Source: VGWB01 sp964480945 (GTDB lineage: Bacteria > Bacteroidota > Ignavibacteria > UBA10030). From it: DNA of 64,000 nt. The DNA lies in contig CAYZRX010000009.1 in assembly GCA_964480945.1 (NCBI GenBank), forward strand, positions 1-64,000. Direction: 5' to 3'. A model generated the notes under the pieces. It saw nothing but the letters and a program-made list of their open reading frames with translations. It made no database searches and was not told the DNA's origin. Shown piece after piece: positions 50,951-59,739 of this stretch. The position numbers were made by a program, and so were the translations under genes. How positions within the stretch are numbered: position 1 is the first letter of the stretch; every line of letters starts with the position of its first letter.

Positions 50951-52669
50951 ATGGATCAATCCGCAACGCTGCTGAAATCAGCGGCAGTCATTCTTGCAGT
51001 TCTCTTGCTCTCCTCCTGCGCCGGCCAAAAGCCACCGGAGGGAGGGCCCGTCGACACAGTTCCGCCGGTCATTATCTCGACCTACCCCCGTCAGTACGCG
51101 ACCCAGTTTCGAGATAGCAGGATCCTCCTCGAATTCGACAAGTATGTGGATCACCGGAGCGTCGAAGGCTCTGTTTTCATTTCGCCGACCGTCGGGCCGC
51201 TCGAATTCGACTGGAGCGGAAGGGAGGTCGAGATTCGTTTCTCGGACAGCCTCCGGCCTGGCCGCACGTATGTGGTGAATGTCGGTACGGATGTCGTCGA
51301 CCTCCACAACCACAACAGAATGGCCGAGGCCTTCACGCTCGCATTCTCGACAGGTGACAGCATCGATCGCGGAGCGATCAAAGGGAAAATCTTCACGATC
51401 AAGCCGGCCGATTCGCCGTCGGGGGTGATGATCTTCGCCTACAACCTGATGGGCTTGAATCCCGACACACTCGATCCCTCCCGGACGAAGCCGGATTACG
51501 TCACGCAAACAGGAAAAGGAGGGGAATTCTTCCTTCGGTTCCTTGCCCTGGGGGCGTACCGGCTTCTTGCTGTTCGGGACGAGTACCGTAATCTGCTGTA
51601 CGAGCCTGAGACCGACGAGTACGGTGTCCCGTCGGAGGACATCGATCTGACCCCGAGCGATACGATCCAAGCCAATGTGTGGATGCAGCTCGCCAAGGCG
51701 GATACAACCGCGCCGCGACTGATCAAGGCGACGGCGCCGGACCAGCGTCATCTTCTCGTCGAGTTCTCTCAGGCCGTCGACACCGGGAGCATTGCGCCGA
51801 GTTCGTTTCAGATCGCAGATACCGCTGACGGCGAAGCTCTCGGCGTACGGGCCGCCTCCGTGTTGTTCCCGAAAATGATCAACGTTCTGGTCGTGACAGA
51901 GCCACAAACGACGGATCGACGCTATCGTGTGCGGGTGGAAGCGGTTCGGGATCTGGGTGGAATGACGATCAGTCCGATTGCAAACTCGTTGACGTTCTCC
52001 GGTTCTGCGACCGCCGATACGGTTGGGCCGGCGATCCTGTCTGTCTCCATTCCCGATAGCTCACGGGAGGTCGATTTCCAGCCCGACGTGCAAATCGACT
52101 TTTCCGATGCTGTCAGCAGGGGGACCGCAGAAGAAGCGATCGCGTTGCAGGATACGAGCCGTCAGCAGATCGCATCATCCTTCCGTTGGCTAACGGATGC
52201 TTCGGTCGTTCTGCGACCTCGAGAAAAGCTCGCGGGTAAGACGTGGTACCGGCTCGATGTCGAGTTGCGAAGGGTTCGGGGTCTGGTTGGCAAATCTGGA
52301 AAGGATACGGTCCGGGTGTGGCAATTCCGCACGCTGGACGACGAATTGCTGAGCAGTATCGAAGGGACCGTGCGGGACGACGGCCCCATGGACACTGTCG
52401 GCGACATCTTCCTGTTTGCGGGGAACATCGCACGAAAGGGAAGCGCGGCGTACCAGTTGAGACTGAGACGGCCCGGCGCGTTCGTTCTGCAGGACATCCT
52501 CGAGGGTTCGTACGTTCTCCATGCATTTCGCGATCGGAACGGAGATCAGAAGTATGATGCCGGGCGCCCCTACCCGTTCTCTCGTTCCGAGCGATTTACG
52601 TACTACCCGGACACTCTCAAGGTCCGGGCACGTTGGCCCCTCGACGGCATTCAACTGATCTTTCACTAG
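50951..52669 (+). CDS. Lipoprotein with SbsA-type Ig-like domains
   Basis: A 572-residue lipoprotein: the signal ends in LLLSSCAG, so C23 would carry the lipid. Immediately after comes the Ig-like (Big_5/SbsA) segment GGPVDTVPPVIISTYPRQYA, with ILLEFDKYVDHRSVEGSVFI and FSDSLRPGRTYVVNVGTDV. A second unit of the same kind starts near residue 230 (DTTAPRLIKATAPDQRHLLV) and a third near 350 (DTVGPAILSVSIPDSSREVD). The C-terminus resembles a small carboxypeptidase-regulatory-like fold (LEGSYVLHAFRDRNGDQKYD). The family is typical of Bacteroidota outer membranes; specific function unknown. Confidence 0.85.
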   Translation: MDQSATLLKSAAVILAVLLLSSCAGQKPPEGGPVDTVPPVIISTYPRQYATQFRDSRILLEFDKYVDHRSVEGSVFISPTVGPLEFDWSGREVEIRFSDSLRPGRTYVVNVGTDVVDLHNHNRMAEAFTLAFSTGDSIDRGAIKGKIFTIKPADSPSGVMIFAYNLMGLNPDTLDPSRTKPDYVTQTGKGGEFFLRFLALGAYRLLAVRDEYRNLLYEPETDEYGVPSEDIDLTPSDTIQANVWMQLAKADTTAPRLIKATAPDQRHLLVEFSQAVDTGSIAPSSFQIADTADGEALGVRAASVLFPKMINVLVVTEPQTTDRRYRVRVEAVRDLGGMTISPIANSLTFSGSATADTVGPAILSVSIPDSSREVDFQPDVQIDFSDAVSRGTAEEAIALQDTSRQQIASSFRWLTDASVVLRPREKLAGKTWYRLDVELRRVRGLVGKSGKDTVRVWQFRTLDDELLSSIEGTVRDDGPMDTVGDIFLFAGNIARKGSAAYQLRLRRPGAFVLQDILEGSYVLHAFRDRNGDQKYDAGRPYPFSRSERFTYYPDTLKVRARWPLDGIQLIFH

Positions 52670-52753
52670 ATGTGGGAACCGACGTTCACGACGATCATTC
52701 ATTTTCACTTCTTCTAGACATTCGCAGGCTCGCGAAAATCCGTTCGGCTGCAG

Positions 52754-52785
52754 TTTGACTTTCAAACGATTTTTCTTTAGAATTT
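52754..52785 (+). promoter_or_regulatory. Promoter of the nuo operon
   Basis: TTTG (52754-52757), 20 bases, TAGAATTT, about 75 bases before nuoA. Fits the spacing of other sites in the window. Confidence 0.5.
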
Positions 52786-52858
52786 CACGACTTTTGCGGC
52801 TTGGTGAAGCGTTTGTTCGCTCAATGCGCGCAACATTTTTGCCTATTCGAGTGTTTAT

Positions 52859-53215
52859 ATGATTGAGAGCTATATCCCGATATTCGTCGTGATCGCCGGA
52901 GGGATCATCTTCGGCGTTGTCATGGTGAAACTGAACGAATGGCTGGGTCCTCATCACCCGACCGAGGAGAAGCTGACGACCTATGAGAGCGGGATGGAGC
53001 CTGTCAGAACCGCCCGAGAACGTTTTTCGGTGAGATTCTACATGGTGGCTGTTCTCTTCATCCTCTTCGACATCGAAGTAGTTTTTCTCTATCCGTGGGC
53101 CGTGGTGTTCAAGGAGCTCGGGGTTTCGGGATTCGTCACGATGGCACTGTTTATCGGGATCTTGCTGATCGGCTACTATTATGTATGGAGGAAAGGGGCG
53201 CTCGAATGGGATTAG
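52859..53215 (+). CDS. nuoA: NADH-quinone oxidoreductase subunit A
   Basis: A 118-residue subunit with three helices. The conserved loop KLTTYESGMEPVRTARERFS lacks the Cys that often follows ESG (GMEP instead of GxxP with Cys), and FYMVAVLFILFDIEVVFLYP is the second helix. It joins the peripheral and membrane arms of complex I. Overlaps nuoB by ten bases. Confidence 0.95.
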   Translation: MIESYIPIFVVIAGGIIFGVVMVKLNEWLGPHHPTEEKLTTYESGMEPVRTARERFSVRFYMVAVLFILFDIEVVFLYPWAVVFKELGVSGFVTMALFIGILLIGYYYVWRKGALEWD

Positions 53216-53745
53216 AACATGCTCTCGGTGATAGTATTCTCACGACAAAGCTCGATGCAGCAATCAATTGGTGCCGGAAGAACTCCCTCTGGCCGATGCC
53301 GATGGGGATCTCCTGCTGTGCGATCGAAATGATGGCGTTTGCGGGCCCACGGTTCGATGTGTCACGCTTCGGCTCGGAGGTCTTTCGTTTCTCGCCACGT
53401 CAATCGGACGTGATGATCGTCGCTGGGACGACAACCTACAAGATGGCGAAGGTGGTTCGCAAGATTTATGATCAGATGCCCGACCCCAAGTGGGTGATCG
53501 CGATGGGGGTCTGCACCTCGTCCGGAGGGATGTACCGGACCTACTCGGTTGTGCAGGGCATCGACCAGTTTCTCCCCGTCGACCTCTACGTCTCAGGCTG
53601 CCCGCCTCGTCCGGACAACCTGATCAACGCGTTGATGAAACTTCAGACGATGGTGCAGAAAGGGCAGAGCAGGGGTGGCTCGCCGAATTATGGCGGCAAT
53701 CCGGGCAAAGACAAGCCTGAACCGCTTCCCGCCGTCACGGGTTAG
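53206..53745 (+). CDS. nuoB: NADH-quinone oxidoreductase subunit B
   Basis: A 179-residue subunit carrying cluster N2. Cysteine ligands are visible in MGISCCAIEMM, MGVCTSSGGMYRTYSVVQG and LYVSGCPPRPDNL. Start MGLEHAL is chosen because the frame further upstream overlaps nuoA and has no family similarity. After the conserved domain there is a 30-residue Gly/Pro-rich tail (QSRGGSPNYGGNPGKDKPEP). Confidence 0.96.
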   Translation: MGLEHALGDSILTTKLDAAINWCRKNSLWPMPMGISCCAIEMMAFAGPRFDVSRFGSEVFRFSPRQSDVMIVAGTTTYKMAKVVRKIYDQMPDPKWVIAMGVCTSSGGMYRTYSVVQGIDQFLPVDLYVSGCPPRPDNLINALMKLQTMVQKGQSRGGSPNYGGNPGKDKPEPLPAVTG

Positions 53746-53748
53746 CAT

Positions 53749-54231
53749 ATGAACAATCTCGTTGTCGAAAAGCTGAAGGCCCGCTTCGGCGAATCGAAGA
53801 TCGAAGCGAGCGAGTTTCGGGGCGAGTTTACGCTTGTTGTCCCGAAGGAGATCATTGTCGAAGTCTGCCGGTTTCTGAAGGAAGACGACGAGCTGAAGTT
53901 CGATCTCCTCGCCGACCTCTGCGGCATCGATATGAACACGCCGATGAAGCGGTTCGGCGTGATCTACAACCTATACTCGTTGAAGAACAAACAGCGGATT
54001 CGCCTCAAGAGCTTTGTTGAAGAAGAGGATCCCAAGCTCCCCACTGTGACCTCCGTTTGGGGCACGGCAAACTGGCACGAGCGCGAGACGTTCGACATGT
54101 TCGGGATCGTCTTCGAAGGTCATCCTGATCTCCGCAGGGTGTATATGCCGGAGGAGTTTGAATACTTCCCGCTGCGCAAAGATTTTCCTCTCATGGGCAT
54201 CCCCGGCTCCATTCCTCTCCCGAAGAAATAG
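53749..54231 (+). CDS. nuoC: NADH-quinone oxidoreductase subunit C
   Basis: A 160-residue 30-kDa-type subunit: LLADLCGIDMNTPMKRFGVI, LPTVTSVWGTANWHERETFD and MFGIVFEGHPDLRRVYMPEE. It is separate from nuoD, unlike the fused NuoCD of E. coli. Three bases after nuoB. Confidence 0.95.
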   Translation: MNNLVVEKLKARFGESKIEASEFRGEFTLVVPKEIIVEVCRFLKEDDELKFDLLADLCGIDMNTPMKRFGVIYNLYSLKNKQRIRLKSFVEEEDPKLPTVTSVWGTANWHERETFDMFGIVFEGHPDLRRVYMPEEFEYFPLRKDFPLMGIPGSIPLPKK

Positions 54232-54234
54232 GTG

Positions 54235-55491
54235 ATGGAAACTCATACCGAAGAAGTATCACGGAAATCAAAAATCCTTCAGGCGCTCGAGGATCAGAAT
54301 ACGAATGTGTCGTTTGAGGACCCTCTCGAAAACGACATGGTTCTCAATATGGGTCCGCAGCATCCGGCCACACACGGTGTGCTCCGGCTGCTCCTTCGGC
54401 TGGACGGAGAGACGGTGATCGGCTGCGTGCCGGAGGTTGGCTACCTTCACCGGGGTTACGAGAAGCTGGCAGAGAATTGCAGCTACCACGAGTTCATACC
54501 TCATACGGATCGCCTGGATTACCTCTCGCCGATGAACAACAACACGGCGTACGTGCTGGCCGTTGAGAAGCTGCTCGGCATCGAGGCGCCGCCGCGCGCC
54601 CAGTACATTCGGGTGCTGATTTCGGAGCTTGCCCGGATCTCATCGCATCTGATGTTCCTCGGGTCGCTTGCTATGGATGTCGGTGCGTTGACGGTCTGGA
54701 TGTGGTCGTTCCGCGAGCGGGAGAAGGAGTACGACATCTTCGAGAATATCGCCGGGGCGCGGTTTACGACGAGCTACACCCGGATCGGCGGGCTGGCGCA
54801 GGACGTCACGCCCGAGACGCTCGCGATGGTGAAGAAGTTCATCGACGAGTTCCCGGCCAATCTCGAGGAGTGCGAGAAGCTGCTGAACAAGAATCGGATC
54901 TTCCTGGGCCGGACGGACGGTATCGGAGTGATCAGCCGGGAAAAGGCGATCGACCTGGGCCTGACGGGTCCGGGTCTTCGGGCGTGCGATGTGCAGCACG
55001 ACTTGCGGCGCGCGAATCCCTATCTGGTGTACAAGGATCTCGATTTCGACATCCCGGTCTACGAAGGAGGGGACGCACTGGCACGGTATTACGTGCGCAT
55101 GGATGAAATGAGGGAGAGCACCAAGATCGTGCGACAGGTGCTTGCTAAGATGCCCGCGGGTGATGTCCACGCGTTCAAACCGAAAAAGGTCCTCCCGCGC
55201 AAAGCGAGGGTCTACACGAAGATGGAGGAGTTGATCCACGATTTTATGATCGTCAACCTTGGTGTGGAGCCGCCCGTCGGAGAGATCTATAGCGCCGTCG
55301 AGGCGCCGAAGGGCGAGCTCGGGTTCTACATCTACAGCAACGGTGAAGGCAGACCGTGGCGCCTCAAGATACGATCGCCGTCGTTTGTGAACCTCCAATC
55401 GCTCCCGACGATGATGATGGGCGGTATGGTGTCCGACGTCGTGGCGATCATCGGCAGCCTCGATCCGGTGATGGGAGAAGCGGACAAATAG
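54235..55491 (+). CDS. nuoD: NADH-quinone oxidoreductase subunit D
   Basis: A 418-residue 49-kDa-type subunit lining the quinone site: LNMGPQHPATHGVLRLLLRL with the quinone His, GYLHRGYEKLAENCSYHEFI, DYLSPMNNNTAYVLAVEKLL and GELGFYIYSNGEGRPWRLKI. The end SLDPVMGEADK departs slightly from the usual DPVMGEVDR. A GTG just before the ATG is in frame with the stop of nuoC adjacent. Confidence 0.96.
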   Translation: METHTEEVSRKSKILQALEDQNTNVSFEDPLENDMVLNMGPQHPATHGVLRLLLRLDGETVIGCVPEVGYLHRGYEKLAENCSYHEFIPHTDRLDYLSPMNNNTAYVLAVEKLLGIEAPPRAQYIRVLISELARISSHLMFLGSLAMDVGALTVWMWSFREREKEYDIFENIAGARFTTSYTRIGGLAQDVTPETLAMVKKFIDEFPANLEECEKLLNKNRIFLGRTDGIGVISREKAIDLGLTGPGLRACDVQHDLRRANPYLVYKDLDFDIPVYEGGDALARYYVRMDEMRESTKIVRQVLAKMPAGDVHAFKPKKVLPRKARVYTKMEELIHDFMIVNLGVEPPVGEIYSAVEAPKGELGFYIYSNGEGRPWRLKIRSPSFVNLQSLPTMMMGGMVSDVVAIIGSLDPVMGEADK

Positions 55492-55520
55492 ATTTAGATT
55501 GAAAATCGAACATCGCTACT

Positions 55521-55991
55521 ATGCTTTCAGAACAGAATCTCAAGAAGCTCGACGGACTGAAGAAATACTACCAGACCTCGCAGGCGCTTGTGCTGCCTGC
55601 GCTGTGGATGGTTCAGGAGGAGCACGGCTCCATCTCAGAGGAGGCGATGAAATACGTCTCGCAGCTCCTCCATGTTCCCTACAGCCACGTCCTGGGCGTC
55701 GTGACGTTCTACACGATGTTTCACGCGAAACCGATCGGCAAGCACCACATTGAGGTCTGCACGAATGTTTCCTGCATGCTGCGGGGCTCCGGCCGGCTCG
55801 TCGAGCATTTGGAGAAGCGGCTTGGCATCAAGATGGGCGAGACCTCGAAGGACAAGAAGTGGACGCTTTCCGAGACGGAATGCATGGGTTCGTGCGGGAC
55901 GGCGCCAATGATCGCAATCGGTGAGGAGTACTACGAGAACCTGACTCCCGAGCAAGTCGATGCCCTTCTTGCCAAACTCGAGCGGAAATAG
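55521..55991 (+). CDS. nuoE: NADH-quinone oxidoreductase subunit E
   Basis: A 156-residue thioredoxin-fold subunit with a 2Fe-2S cluster: EVCTNVSCMLRGSGRLVEHL and ETECMGSCGTAPMIAIGEEY hold the four cysteines. ALWMVQEEHGSISEEAMKYV is the helical N-domain. It works beside NuoF in the NADH-oxidising module. Confidence 0.95.
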   Translation: MLSEQNLKKLDGLKKYYQTSQALVLPALWMVQEEHGSISEEAMKYVSQLLHVPYSHVLGVVTFYTMFHAKPIGKHHIEVCTNVSCMLRGSGRLVEHLEKRLGIKMGETSKDKKWTLSETECMGSCGTAPMIAIGEEYYENLTPEQVDALLAKLERK

Positions 55992-55997
55992 GGCGAG

Positions 55998-57299
55998 ATG
56001 GAAAAGCACATACTCCCGGACATACCGAACCTGCACAAGATCGACGTCTACGAGGCGCACGGCGGCTACGGGGCGCTTCGCAAGGCGCTCCAGATGAAGC
56101 CCGAAGAGGTGACGGACGAAGTGAAGAAGTCGGGCCTCCGCGGTCGCGGGGGAGCATGCTTCCCGACCGGTCTCAAGTGGACGTTCATGCCGAAATCCCG
56201 GGAAGCTGGATCTCAGACGACAGGACAGACCGCGAAGAAGAAGTATCTCTGCGTGAACGGCGACGAGTCGGAGCCGGGCACGTTCAAGGACCGGCAGATC
56301 TTTGAGTTCAATCCGCATCTCTTGATCGAAGGAACTCTCATCGCAGCCTACGCGATGGGAGTCAGTATCTCCTATATCTACGTCCGCGGCGAGTATGCCA
56401 AATGGATTACGATGATCGAAAAGGCGCTGCAGGACGCGTACGCGAAGGGATATGTCGGGCAAAAGATTCTGGGATCGGATTTTTCGACGGAAGTACTGGT
56501 GCACAAGGGTGCCGGCGCGTACATCTGCGGTGAAGAATCGGCGCTGATGAATTCGATCGAGGGAGGTCGCGGCTACCCCCGCGTCAGGCCTCCGTTCCCC
56601 GCTCAGTTCGGACTCTGGGGCTGCCCCACCACGATCAACAATGTCGAAACGATCAGCAACGTGCCTCTGATCGTCAAGAACGGTTGGGAGTGGTACTCGA
56701 GAATCGGCGCGGCGAAGCACCCGGGCCCGATTCTGGTCGGTGTGAGCGGCCACGTCAACAAGCCGGGTGTCTACGAGATGCCGACGGGAGTGCCGCTGCT
56801 GGAGATCATTCACAAGTATGCCGGCGGCGTGCCGGGGAACAAGGCGATCAAAGCGGTTATCCCGGGAGGCTCATCGACGATGATCCTTCGCGGGGAGCAG
56901 CTCGAAGGCGTTTGCATGGACGCCGAATCGCTCAAGGCGGCGGGCTCATCGGTCGGGACGGCAGGGTTGATCGTAATGGATGAGGAGACCGATCTGATTC
57001 AGGTGCTGAGCCGGATCGCGCAGTTCTACTATCACGAGTCGTGCGGGCAATGTACACCCTGCCGTGAGGGAACGGTGTGGCTCTGGAAGGTGCTGAAGCG
57101 ATTCGAGAACGGTGAGGGAACGATGGAGGACATTGACCTTCTCATGGATGTGGCCAACAACATCGAGGGGAATACGATCTGTGCGCTTGGGGATGCGGCT
57201 GCGTGGCCTGTCCAATCGATGGTCAGGCGTTTTCGAGACGAGTTTGAGAAGCGCGTGAAGGTGCCGGATTCGAGGAAGGCAGAGGCGATCGCGGTCTGA
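55998..57299 (+). CDS. nuoF: NADH-quinone oxidoreductase subunit F
   Basis: A 433-residue FMN/NADH subunit: SGLRGRGGACFPTGLKWTFM (NADH loop), NGDESEPGTFKDRQIFEFNP, GAGAYICGEESALMNSIEGG, and the N3 cluster cysteines in YHESCGQCTPCREGTVW plus CALGDAAAWPV. About 12 extra residues (REAGSQTTGQTAKKK) precede the NGDESEPG motif. It is the last nuo gene here; nuoG and nuoH-N are absent, and a strong terminator follows. Confidence 0.96.
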   Translation: MEKHILPDIPNLHKIDVYEAHGGYGALRKALQMKPEEVTDEVKKSGLRGRGGACFPTGLKWTFMPKSREAGSQTTGQTAKKKYLCVNGDESEPGTFKDRQIFEFNPHLLIEGTLIAAYAMGVSISYIYVRGEYAKWITMIEKALQDAYAKGYVGQKILGSDFSTEVLVHKGAGAYICGEESALMNSIEGGRGYPRVRPPFPAQFGLWGCPTTINNVETISNVPLIVKNGWEWYSRIGAAKHPGPILVGVSGHVNKPGVYEMPTGVPLLEIIHKYAGGVPGNKAIKAVIPGGSSTMILRGEQLEGVCMDAESLKAAGSSVGTAGLIVMDEETDLIQVLSRIAQFYYHESCGQCTPCREGTVWLWKVLKRFENGEGTMEDIDLLMDVANNIEGNTICALGDAAAWPVQSMVRRFRDEFEKRVKVPDSRKAEAIAV

Positions 57300-57326
57300 T
57301 TCCCGGATTTTGCACAGAATTCGATG

Positions 57327-57383
57327 CTCGTATGTGCGCAAGGGACGCCAACTTCCTGGCGGGTTTGCACATACGAGTTTTTT
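57327..57383 (+). terminator. Terminator of the nuoA-F operon
   Basis: An 11-bp perfect stem CTCGTATGTGC/GCACATACGAG encloses a smaller CGCCA/TGGCG hairpin and is followed by six Ts. Confidence 0.85.
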
Positions 57384-57451
57384 GTTTCTGAAACATCCGT
57401 GCGGCTGCGCCTGTATACTAGAGTCGGAGTGTCTTAAGGAGGGCGACCGGG

Positions 57452-57479
57452 GGAACCTGATGCGCCCGGTTATCGTCTA
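57452..57479 (+). promoter_or_regulatory. Possible ECF-type autoregulatory promoter
   Basis: GGAACC (57452-57457), 16 bases, CGTCTA (57474-57479), which matches the general form of ECF sigma promoters (GGAAC ... CGTC). It abuts the sigma gene's ATG at 57480, so a transcript from here would be leaderless or start at a later codon (GTG 57513 or 57528). Confidence 0.4.
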
Positions 57480-58112
57480 ATGAATGAAACTGGAAACACA
57501 ACGAAATCGATAGTGAGCCAGCCGCGTGTGCAGGAGGTAGACCGCGCTCTTGACGGGAAGAGCGATGAGCTGCTGGTCACCCTGGTCCAGAACGGCGAAC
57601 GGGACGCGTTTCGCGTGCTGGTACAGCGGTACCAAGGCCGCGTGAAGAATCTCATCTATTCGATTCTCCACGATGCCGATGCCGTCGACGATCTGGCGCA
57701 AGAGGTTTTCATCAAAGCCTATGAGGCGCTGCCTCAGTTTCGTTTCCGGTCGTCGTTCTTTACGTGGCTGTATCGCATCGCGGTGAACAAGTCCCGCGAT
57801 GAGCTGCGGAGGCGAAAGATTCGGAGGATACTCTCGCTTCAGGCCTTGCTCGATTCAGGGGACCACGAGCTCGGATCGCGGTTGGCCGTCGAGCCTCGGA
57901 ACAACGAGACGCAGGAATTGATTACGGCGGCGTTGCGAATGCTGCCGGAGAAATTCCGCGTCGCAGTCGTCCTGAAGGAGATCCAAGGGCTCTCCTACGA
58001 AGAGATCGCCGACGTCCTGCAGTGCGAGGTCGGCACGGTAAAATCGCGTTTGTTCCGTGCACGCGCGACCCTGCGGAATATCCTGAAGCCTTATCTGGAG
58101 GAACGGTCATAG
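57480..58112 (+). CDS. ECF-family RNA polymerase sigma factor
   Basis: A 210-residue sigma-70 family protein with regions 2 and 4 only. Region 2: LVQRYQGRVKNLIYSIL, DAVDDLAQEVFIKAYEALPQ and FFTWLYRIAVNKSRDELRRR. Region 4: TAALRMLPEKFRVAVVLKE, GLSYEEIADVLQCEVGTVKS and RLFRARATLRNILK. This places it with the RpoE/SigW-like ECF groups. Residues 1-30 are a poorly conserved extension. The anti-sigma gene starts one base after its stop, the usual regulatory pair. Confidence 0.93.
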   Translation: MNETGNTTKSIVSQPRVQEVDRALDGKSDELLVTLVQNGERDAFRVLVQRYQGRVKNLIYSILHDADAVDDLAQEVFIKAYEALPQFRFRSSFFTWLYRIAVNKSRDELRRRKIRRILSLQALLDSGDHELGSRLAVEPRNNETQELITAALRMLPEKFRVAVVLKEIQGLSYEEIADVLQCEVGTVKSRLFRARATLRNILKPYLEERS

Positions 58113-58113
58113 T

Positions 58114-59667
58114 ATGAGATCTTGGTCACGAAGAGAAATTTCGGAGTTGATATCGCTCTACGTCGACGGGGAACTTGACCAACAGCAAGCGAAGGAGTTG
58201 GAGGAGTACCTCGTAAACGATCCCGACGCGGCAAAGGAGCTTCGGGACCTGCGCGCGATGAAGACGCTCCTGACGACGAAGAAGCCGCTGCAGGAAACCG
58301 TCGGGTTCTGGACGAGACTTACCGCACGGTTAGACCAGAAGGAGAGGGAGGAAGAGAACCTTCTTCCATTTCCGCGCAAGTATCTCCCTGCCGTTGTCTC
58401 CGCTGGGGTGCTGGTCCTTGCTGTTCTGGCCCTGCTGATCTTTCAGCAGCGCAGCAGCGTGATCGACTATGTCAGCCGCCAATCCGAGCGCGTTCAGAAG
58501 GCGGTCGAGGAAAATGTCCTGAAGGGATCCATCCTCCCGCTCTTTTCGAATGTGGACAAGAACCAGGTCCTCCAGTTCGCGCTGTTCGGCACGCTGCCGC
58601 TCGACGCAAAGGCTGAAACTTCGCTCCGTGTCGATGAGAACGCAGAGCGCGGCTACACGATCGATGTCGGGAAGAAGACGGCCGAAGAGGCTCCCCCGGT
58701 TACGGTCGATGAGTTTGTGCAGCAGGTGAAGCCGACGAGGGCGCAGCGCCTGGTGATTGACTCGCTTCTCGATCTGGGGCGCGAACGCATTGAACGCTCG
58801 GTGTTCGTTGCGGGAGATCGGGGGATCGCGATCGACCCGAACCTCCCTCAATTGAACCGGGTCATGCTTTCGAGCATCGCGGCATCTTTGGAGCCGGTGC
58901 AACGGGCTCGGCTCCAGAAGTTACTTGAGGAACGGAGGGCTCGCTACACCATCGGGCAATTGCACGGAAAAGCTGAGTCGGCCGAGCGAATCTACCGTGG
59001 CATGCCGCAAATCCGCCGGAACGAGCGCTTCCTCATCGTCACACCCGATACAATGGCGCTCACTCACCTCCAGTTTGACGTGGACAGCCTCCGGCGCCAC
59101 CTTCGCGGAGTGGCGGAGTCCCGGCATCAAATTGGCGTAAGCGTGGACGGCTTCATCAGACGATTTGCGGATCGAGAGGCCGCGATGAAGAAGCAGTTCT
59201 ACTTCAATATGGATCCGATTCGGGTGATGGGGGATACGGATGTCTTGAGCATTGAAATCGGCGCGGCCTGGGAAGGTCTCCAATCCGCTCCAAGCGAATG
59301 GATGGTGAAGCCCGTCGTGCGCGGCTCAAGGAACCCTCCTCGTCCAGCACGAGGCCCGTCGTTCAACCTTCGCTTCGGGGGAAGTGATTCTTCCTTTTAC
59401 TTCAATCTGGACATGGACAGTCTCTTAATCCGCATGCAGAATGAAGGGCCCGAAGCCGCGTTCGAGTTCTTCAAGGGGGATCCGAGATTTCGGGATCACG
59501 GGCTGCGCGTGCGGATCGGCAAGGACTTCATCGCAATGGATAGTCTGGCCAAGGCGGGCGGACGTGCTCGCGCGTTCGTGGATTCACTGATGAAGGTGAT
59601 GCAAGAGAAAAATCAAGACCTCCGCGAGCAAAAGAAGCGGAGGGATGACGACCCCTTCGAACAGTAA
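58114..59667 (+). CDS. One-TM anti-sigma factor with LTxxQ-like periplasmic sensor region
   Basis: A 517-residue protein. Residues 8-50 look like an anti-sigma domain (ISLYVDGELDQQQAKELEEY, LVNDPDAAKELRDLRAMKTL), but there is no HxxxCxxC zinc motif. One transmembrane helix spans about 90-110. The large outer part contains two helix units resembling LTxxQ motifs of CpxP/Spy/CnrX-type proteins: KPTRAQRLVIDSLLD (207-221) and LEPVQRARLQKLLEERR (259-275), separated by a hinge. Residues 300-517 match nothing I recognise; NMDPIRVMGDTD and FYFNLDMDSLLIR form a loose repeat. It should hold the upstream sigma factor at the membrane until an envelope signal arrives. Confidence 0.75.
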   Translation: MRSWSRREISELISLYVDGELDQQQAKELEEYLVNDPDAAKELRDLRAMKTLLTTKKPLQETVGFWTRLTARLDQKEREEENLLPFPRKYLPAVVSAGVLVLAVLALLIFQQRSSVIDYVSRQSERVQKAVEENVLKGSILPLFSNVDKNQVLQFALFGTLPLDAKAETSLRVDENAERGYTIDVGKKTAEEAPPVTVDEFVQQVKPTRAQRLVIDSLLDLGRERIERSVFVAGDRGIAIDPNLPQLNRVMLSSIAASLEPVQRARLQKLLEERRARYTIGQLHGKAESAERIYRGMPQIRRNERFLIVTPDTMALTHLQFDVDSLRRHLRGVAESRHQIGVSVDGFIRRFADREAAMKKQFYFNMDPIRVMGDTDVLSIEIGAAWEGLQSAPSEWMVKPVVRGSRNPPRPARGPSFNLRFGGSDSSFYFNLDMDSLLIRMQNEGPEAAFEFFKGDPRFRDHGLRVRIGKDFIAMDSLAKAGGRARAFVDSLMKVMQEKNQDLREQKKRRDDDPFEQ

Positions 59668-59693
59668 AGGTTCATCGGAATTGAATTGATGAA

Positions 59694-59720
59694 TCCCGTC
59701 GGGGCAGAGTCTCGACGGGA
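59694..59720 (+). other. Hairpin after the anti-sigma gene
   Basis: TCCCGTCG pairs with CGACGGGA over an 11-base loop. There is no T run, so it is not a standard terminator; it may protect the 3' end. Confidence 0.35.
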
Positions 59721-59739
59721 ATCATGCTCACGTCCGCAG

